Assembly: GCA_032158295.1 (NCBI GenBank)
Contig: CM063253.1
Coordinates: 1,953,001-2,017,000 of the forward strand
DNA from: Pycnopodia helianthoides
Lineage: Eukaryota; Echinodermata; Asteroidea; Forcipulatida; Asteriidae
Direction of reading: 5' to 3'
DNA length: 64,000 nucleotides
Part shown: piece by piece, positions 49,665-58,600 of the stretch
Numbering within the stretch: the stretch's first letter is position 1
How the letters are laid out: each line of letters opens with the position of its first letter
The notes under the pieces: generated by a model
Databases searched by the model: none
Told to the model about the DNA's origin: nothing
The model's input: only the letters and a program-made list of their open reading frames with translations
Position numbers and translations under genes: made by a program

Positions 49665-52600
49665 CCAACTAAGCAAGCAGGCAAACACGCGAACCAATTC
49701 ACAAAAATAAATCACAAGCAAGCAAACCAAATCAGTCAATAAAATCAGCAACAACCAATTCAAATAAATCAATTAATAACTAAATGAATCCATCATTTCA
49801 CCAAACATGTAAATTCAAAATAATCAATCAACCAACCAACCAAGCAGACCAATTCAAATCAACCAATCAATTCATCAGTCAATCCAGATCAGAATCAATC
49901 AATCAATCAACCAATCATTCAACCGATCAAAAATGTAATTTTGTTTGAAACTATATGTTTACCAACCTCCATTATGTAGAAAATGTTTTTGTCCACTAGT
50001 GCAATTTTGTTCCTTTTTTCTGTATATCTTTGTTTTATTTATATTAAAATGCAAATGTAGGTTTGACACACATGTCTATGTTTTTCAGTGCTATTTTCGT
50101 AATTTCTTAAACACAAAAACAAGAGGAAAAGTCATCAATTGTACAATCCTGATGAATTTTTCATTTATTACTCATAAAACAACCCAATTTTAGTTGAAAT
50201 CGAACTACACTAACAAGGATAAAAATATGTAGTTCAACACCAACAAATAATTCAGTTACAAGTCTGAAGGAAAAAACCCAACAAACACAGAATAACTCTA
50301 AAAAACACCTCTGCCAAATACCAAAATAAATTAACCTAATCAGACAAGAGTAACTCCAAGGTCACTCCCACGAGAAATTCATTTCACTCCGTCAGCTCAT
50401 CTTTTCTTTCCCGCAATAACACAACCCTCCTCCAACCAACCAACCAACCAACCCCCCCCCAAAACCCCATCAGCACAACCACTCCTCAATGGCAATGCAC
50501 TCTTGTTATCATGCCACAAATCGGAGGCCGTTTCCAATGCCATGCCTACGTTAATAGCTACGGATGGCTTCTTTTGTTGGATTCACAACGACACCAGTGA
50601 TGGTAGGCGGCTTTTGTCTTTATCCCCCCTCTCCCCCCCCCCCTCTCTCATCTTCCTCGCACCATGAACAGTGGACATAATTGCATGTGACGGACTCGGC
50701 AAAACATCCAAATGCTTGTGTCAGCCTTTGTACTGATCAGACCAGCGAAGCTACCAACGGTGTCAGCGCACTTTGCATGGCAGCAATCAAATATTCATGT
50801 GGAATTTGCATGAGCCGCTGGGTGTTTGGCGGGATAAAGAGAATGGCCAAATCCACCGGGAGGAGAGCAAGAATTTTTTTTTTCTAATATGGGTTGGATA
50901 TTGTTTTCCGTCCGCTGAGAAATCTGTGTTGGTATTTCTCTTCAGCAAGGATTTTTTAGCATGGACCTTCCCAAGATACTTTTACGGCCCACTCATTCCT
51001 AGTTTTTTTCACTACACTCCGCTGCACACCTTGTGTTTTGAAGGACGGCCCCATACACTGTTTTGAGGGGGGAATTTCATGCAAGTGTTCTGTGCTTTGC
51101 AAAATTACTTAACTGCCATTATTTGTCTTATTTGAATTACTTTAAGCTAATTAACGCGATCGCTGTAGCCATTCAAAACACTTTATGTCTATTATTTATG
51201 TTAAACCTCTCATTATTGTCAAGAACTTATAAAATTAGGTTGGAGATAGATTTGTACAAAGTTGAAATTCCTCTAAATATGCCACGTGAAATACTTACAA
51301 ACAAACAAAACGTATACTCCAACAGTCATCAGCAAGTCCTCATAATATATCTCATTAAATCTTTAATAACAAACCTCATAAAATCCCTCAAAGCACACCT
51401 CATGAAATCCCTCAAAACACATCTCATGAAATCCCTCAAAACACACCTCATGAAATCCATCAAAACACACCTCATGAAATCCCTCAAAACACACCTCATA
51501 TAATCGATCAAAACACATCTCATGAAATCCCTCAAAACACACCTCATATAATCGATCAAAACACACCTCATATAATCGATTCAAAACACACCTCATGAAA
51601 TCCCTCAAAACACACCTCATGAAATCCCTCAAAACACACCTCATATAATCGATCAAAACACACCCCAATAAATATCACAACTATAAGTATTAAAACTAAA
51701 TTCCTATATGTGGTGGTTAAAAAAAATTGTCAAATTATGACTTCAATCTATTTGAACTCAACTTTACTGTCAGAATTCACCATCAGTGGCTTGCATACAC
51801 TGAAATTTCACCTACTTTTTTTCTGTGCTTTTTTAATTAGTTCTTGTACATTATAAGAGCTGCAAACACTAAACACATTTTAAGCCACCTTCCTTTAAAG
51901 ATTCTCTTAACAAAATAACAAAAGCCATCAATCTAGAAGGATGCCTTTTGTCAGCGAAAAAAAAGCAACCTCCCCTTGTCAAGGTTAACAAACTTTGTCG
52001 CGTGACAAAGCAGAAGGTGTTGGTTTGCGCCAACGAGCGCGTCCCTCAAGGCAATCTGTACTCCCAGTTCATCCATTCAGTCAGCCAAAGGGCGGCAAAA
52101 ATATTCAGACAGTTTGTTGTTTCTATGACTGTATGCTTGCTTTAAGACGTCATATAGATAGGCCTCCCATCAGAAATACAAAATAAACAGCGGTTGCCTG
52201 GTTTTTCCTGACGAAAGTAGTTTTAGTTTGTTAAATAGGTTTTGGAGTTTTAATTACTATTTTTGTTTACTTTTTAGTTGGTAATACTTTGTGGAGTTTT
52301 CCCTGTTATCTTTTTTCCGCTTTTCACTTCAATTCAACTGAACTCAATTTCTTTATTCATCATATGAAAACAAATGAAATTTGCAATTCATTGTACAGCA
52401 TTACATGTATAAAAAACCTTCACAAAAGGTTTTTACAACAATTTTGTTGATTAGTTTAAATTTTACTTTTTGTTCAGCGCTTTGGGGTTAGTTTCTTTGT
52501 GAGGTGCTCTGTAAATTGCACTATTATTATTATTATTATTTTTTTGTTTTTTGTTATGACAAATAATCCTCTGAAACTATCCATCTGAAACCCTGTTGTC

Positions 52601-55600
52601 TTCAACAAAACAGTGTAAAGTTGGGGTTAAATGAAGAAAAATGGACTAGAGCAGGATTTGAACCAACGACCCCGGATTAACATGCCGGCACTCCACCAAC
52701 TCATGAGCTATAGTGTACAGGGCCTTTAAATCTGTTTTAATATGTAAAACAAAACAAAATTGTAATCTTGTTTTTGTGTAATTTGCGTTTGATACATCTT
52801 TAATATCTTTATCAACTTAACCCGGTTTCCCTATCATTATGTCTTAATTAGTTTAGGGCACAAGGGACTGATCAACAGATTTGGTCAGAATCCAGTGTGG
52901 GCCGTGGAAAGTGCATTTCCTCATTTCGTTCCTTACCGATAAGGAAATGGTCTGATGGATTTACTGCTCTCAGTTGTAAAGAGCCAACACTGTTACGCAA
53001 ACGGCTAAATATGAGTAGACACGATTGAAGAATCTCCTCTCACATCTGTATCAAAATGCCCTCCTTGTTAGACACAGGCATTTGGTCTCTCCCAAAAGAA
53101 CCGTTTGCGAGTTTGATTTGAATACTGTCTGGTACAATGACTTGCTTAGTCAGAAGTTACCGCTTAAATTTGAATTCCTCAGACTATGAGACAGTTATAT
53201 GTCACATGATTCTGCATAGTTACATGCATAGTTACATAAGAGACAGTGAACACCCATACACAATTCTGAATGAATATGTATAGTACCAGGGCTTGTTCAT
53301 CTGGAGGTTGCTATACAAAAGCTTGCCCCGAACCATTTGACATAGCAACTATCTGTTTAGTCTGAAGAACTAAAATTTAAGCGTTATTTTCTGACTAAGC
53401 AAGTCACTGTACCAGACATTACTCAAATCAAACTCACAAATGGCTTATTGCACACCGCTGGAACCACTTGTGTTGTTTCCACCACAGCCCGTCTTTCCAG
53501 TGCCCTATCATAGCTTTGACCAACTCCACACAAATGCTAATATATTTCTTCTTCTTTTTCAAATTTAGCACGAATCTTTTAAGACTTTTCAATACCTTTT
53601 AGAACATTACATCTTAAAGAGTTGCTCATTGTAACCAGAAATACCCAGCAGACCATTTGTACACAGAATAATGTATATATGTTTTTTGGTTTGGTTTGGT
53701 TTTTGGTTTTTTTGTTGTGTTTTTTTGTGGTTTGTTTATTTTTGTGGGGGGGGGGGTAATATGGCTAAATGAATAAATGCATTTCTCCTGTACAGCTCAA
53801 CTGGTTGGGGTTTAACCTGGTTTGTGGTTTATACTTTATTGTGCGAGCGGGATTAAATTGAGGATAATTAAATTAGAAGGTTAAGAGTGGCTTGAAGAAA
53901 AAAACGCTTTTTTTAATCAAAATATTTAACTCTTTTTCTTTTACACATCCAACAGTGCAAAATACAAACAGGATGAGCGGAAAAAAACATAATTTTCACA
54001 TGGTAACAGGACTATATTACATGGTAACAGGACTATGTCTCATGACTTCAATTATTCTAAAGGCTTCATGAGCCTTTTCACCGACAAACCAAAATCTGTG
54101 TGCATAAATTAAAGCAGCCTACCCTGTGATGAGGACTAAACCCCGGCCACGGCCGTGACCTTGGCTATTAATTTGACTAGGATTACAAAGAGTTTTTTAA
54201 AACAGGGTTTCCGAGGAAGGGTTGCCAGTCAGAATCACCGGTTTTTATTTCCCTCTAATAATGGATCCCCAGAAAGCCAATGCCTGAGTATACACACAAC
54301 CAGGAAGGCTCTCTCTTACCCTTCTAATTAAATTATCCTCAATTTAATCCCCCTGCACAATAAAGTATAAACCACAATAGGGATAGAAACCCCAACCAGT
54401 TGAGCTGTACAGGGGAGGAATGCATTTATTCATTTAGCCATATTAACCCGGCCCACTGCAATAATAAGTAACACTCCCAAGATAAACAAAAAAAAGAGAG
54501 AAATAAACACACAAGCGGAGATGTCAGCCCTTGCCGTCTGTGAGTTCCAGTCCAAGATCAGAATGGAGCAAACATTAGCCTCTCGAATTGTTGTCATATG
54601 TCCTTGCATCTACTAGTAAATCTTGATGGGTACCGGGCAGACAGCCAGGGGAGAGATAATGCGTACTTGGGTTATCCGCTCCGTTGAATTTACGTCTACA
54701 CCGCAACTCTGTTGAAGGGCACACCTCCACTCCCTCCAGCAACCCCCCCCCCTTCTACAACCCCCCCCCCCTCTCTCTCTCTTCTCCACCCCTTTTTTCC
54801 AATAACCTTGGCAATGGAAATGAGCACGCATGCATGAAGAAGCTACTACTGGCGAACGAAAGCAAGTGCTGGTTGTTATGGCTTCAGAGTGTTAATGCTG
54901 ACAACTCAATCTGACTAGAAAGCTCAAGTGGATCTTAGTGTGGGTACATAATGCATGGGGATAAGTATCAGTCCAGAATTTTTTGATAATATTATGTTTT
55001 GGAACATGTTGTTGTTCAGTTTCTATAAATTGATTTTCTCAGTTTGCGAAGATGAATATTGGTTTTATATATAGCCACACTGCCTGATATGTCCAAGTTC
55101 TTTAACACTGCTATACAACTACCAAAGTGCTAATACGATCATATCTTCACTTATTGCAAATAAATGCACAGATGTATTCAATAAGTTATCTTTCCCTTAT
55201 TGGATGACATAAATAATAACTTTACTAAATGTTACTCTAGAGAAAATGAAATTCCATGTGGTTTGGGAAATCATTATTTTATTGACATCCATTGTTTGTT
55301 TGTTGTTGTTTGTTGGTGTGTTTTTTTGTTTTGGGGTTTGTTTGTTTTAAGGGGGAGGGGGGGAATTGTTCATATTTTTCTAGGAATATCAAAGTACATT
55401 ATTTCATACCAGCTTGATAACATTCAATATATGCAATCCCAATCCTTATCAGCGCCCTCTAGAGTACAAGCATGGCCAGGTCTACACATACAGCTTGTAT
55501 GAGTCCATGGTGTCCATGCTAATTTGTGACCGATAAGGAAGAGGGGGGGGGGGGAGATGCAACATCCCCCCCCCCTCAATATATTCCACAAAAGGTGTAA

Positions 55601-58600
55601 CTTCCAACTTATCTGATAAGAATGGAATTAAAACTGACGAGGCAAGAGAACCAGACTTCTCTGTTCTTGTCCGGCTCCACGAATACTGCGTCAGCTCTTC
55701 AGCTATCATCACAAACTTCCCATCTCTTTCCTCCCACCCTTTCCCCGGTCATCTCTTTGTGACATTTCCTTTTCTTCAAACTAAGACAGGTGACACTCCA
55801 AACACTGGATCTATCAACCATCAAAAAAGGGATATTTTCCATTCAGGTAGTTCCCTTATCTGTTCTCTATCGGTCCAAGTTTTTTTTTTTTTTTAAAGCT
55901 GGAACCATCAACGGCGCAGACCATTTCAGCTAATCAACGTTGACAAAGAGAGTCAAGGCCACTCATTTTTCCTCATTAAGGCATCTGCAATGTGAGAGGC
56001 CATTTTCCCCCTTTCCTCTCGCGGTTTATGACTGATATCCGATAATTTGTTTGGAACCAAGGTTGTTTTGCCATTGTTGCAGTAAAAAATCGCGAATGAG
56101 AAATGTTTCTAAATGACTACATGATTATCTCTCTCTGTACACCTGGACATTTGTGTGTTTTTGCCGTTTATTTTTAACCATACTTAGTTTGCCAGACATC
56201 GTCACTCTTCAAACTTATGTGAGCTACAGAGAAAAAAAAAACGGGATAAAAATAATTGTAGTAGCTTCAGGCCTATGCCCTTGAACTAGATGTGAGATAT
56301 ATCTTTGTAATTTTATGTAATTAAAGTTACAAGTCTTGGTCCTTCTAATGCCTGGCTTTGCCACAAAGGTAAGGGAAATAAGATTTTAAAGGTTTTTTCT
56401 AAAGATGAATGTTTTCTTAACAAAATGTTCTTCAGGAGGATTGGCCCAGTACCATTTTATCTTTAAACCGATTACAAAATAAAGAGTGCAATGCTTTGCC
56501 TGTATAATTGAATCAAGTCAAAGCTTTCTCAACTTAAATTTTTGTTGCCGTTCAAACAAAAGTGTGTTGTCGCAAGAACCTGTAACACTTACATCCGATA
56601 TAACCACTTTGCATTTATAATCAAATATTTTGTTTCAAGTTCAGAATTCCCAAACGTAGGCCAACTTGAGTGTCCCTGAAAAAAGAATACACGGAGGGTT
56701 GAAGACAATTGTCATTATTCTGTGAGGAACTCTCAAGACGGATGAACCATCTTGACAGTAATCCTATAACTCGGCCTTGGGCCTGGGCCAAAAAACAGTC
56801 AAGGGACAAATATACCTGGGCAGTATGTCAATACTGACTTTGAGATGTCAATCAAGATGCAAGATTTCCTTTCCCCGATTCTTCCGGGAGAATAAAAAAA
56901 AATAAAAAATAAAATAAATCACAAAAACTTGGAGGCAGGTTCTGGTTTGCAACTGGGATCGCTTGGGAGGGGGGGGGGAGAAAATATTGGATTACTGCAT
57001 GATTAGATAAAATGATATGCTTGCAATTTAAAGGGAAGAACTCTACTGGTAACAATGTAGTTTCAAGGTTACAATGAGCACTTAAACTTTTACAGAATTA
57101 CACGTGCACTAACCCCAAAATTTAATAACGCTTTTCATAAATAAAAAAAACTGTTTGGAAAAGTTTATTCTCCACAGACTAGGGGGCAAGTCTATTCTCT
57201 AAAGACTGGGGGGGGGGTGGCAAGTCTAATAAATGTGTACTATATGACATAGCCGGTAAAAAATTTGTGTTTTTTATACAAGATCATTTCTGGATAAATT
57301 GAGGGCGCTTTTTTTTCATTTCTGGAAGTTTCAAATTACAGTGTATGGTTTTGAGTACAGCATGTCCTATCTTGGCCTCTTTTTATGCTTTCGTCGCATC
57401 TTTTATGGCAAGACAGTTTATCTCTGTCTTGAGTCATGTACACTTTATCTTTTCAGTTAGGCTGTTTTGCCATGGAAGGGCCACTCAGCAATAGATGAGA
57501 GCATGCAGGTACTTTTATGTGAAGAATATCAACATCTTCCAACATTGGGAAGATACAGCTCAAACTGTAACTGTAACAAGTAGTTCCTACACATGCTCCA
57601 CTGATAACGCAGGCGTGTGTCATTTCTTCTTTCTTAATACTTTTAATTAATACTTTCTTAATACCTTCTTAATACTTGTCTCATCTTTCAACGGCAAACC
57701 CTCACATTGTAATCTCACTCAAACCAATGGAAGTTAAAGGTATTGTACACTTTTGGTAACAGCTCAAAATCAGTGTCCACATTTTGTGTGATTAAACATA
57801 TGCATGAACAAACAAACCTGTGAAAGTTTGAGCTCAATTGGTCATCGAGGTCACGAGAAAATAGTGAAAAGAGATCTTTTGTGTTTTCTGTTTTTTCAAA
57901 TTATCGCGCGCGATAATTACTATTGTTTTACTCGTTTCTCAGAAACGATAGCATTTTAGGCAGAAATATTTGAAGGAACCCTTTCTACCACTACTTACTT
58001 TAAATCATGTAAGTTATGTGTGAATCTGTGAACATTGTGTTTTTCGATCTTACCAATAGTGTACAGGGCCTTTAATTTAGGGCTTTTTTGACCGACTTCA
58101 GCTTTGGTCTCACCATTATGGGTTCAACTCGTTGAAGCGCAGATATAATGAGAGGGGACAGTTTTAAAGCATTCCAAAGCCTAAGCCCTAGCAAACAAAA
58201 AGAGGTTTTGAAAAGGCCAACAGGGTGGAGGGAAAACAAGTGTGGTTCCTTTTTGGTGTGGTGAGATTACATATCTATAACCACTGTTGCATACAAGGAT
58301 TATGACCGATGGGGGGCATCATGATCAAGACCTGTTGCCTGATGTCACCTCCTGTAATAGCTTTTATGCATAAGACGACATTTGAGTAGGGCGCCCTCGC
58401 CTAGAGGTCATAAGGAGGTTGTTCATTGGCCAGTCCTGTGCCCAACGCATACAAATCTGTGTGTTTCCCTTGTTTCATCATTGGTTTATGGGGGCGGAAT
58501 AACGTCAATGCATACGGTCTATTGTACCATGTTGCATATTGCCTGTTACTGGTATTCAGCTGTTGTTTGCTTATCCTGAAAATCACGTGGAAATTTGGTT

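Noticed and set aside
49619..49935. CRISPR-like regular repeats
   Set aside because: A simple TCAA microsatellite with no spacers, in a eukaryotic intron.
51063..51503. A 146-codon frame with repeating MKSLKTHL-like residues
   Set aside because: It comes from a 24-bp minisatellite, whose unit length keeps any frame open. No splice context and no family match.
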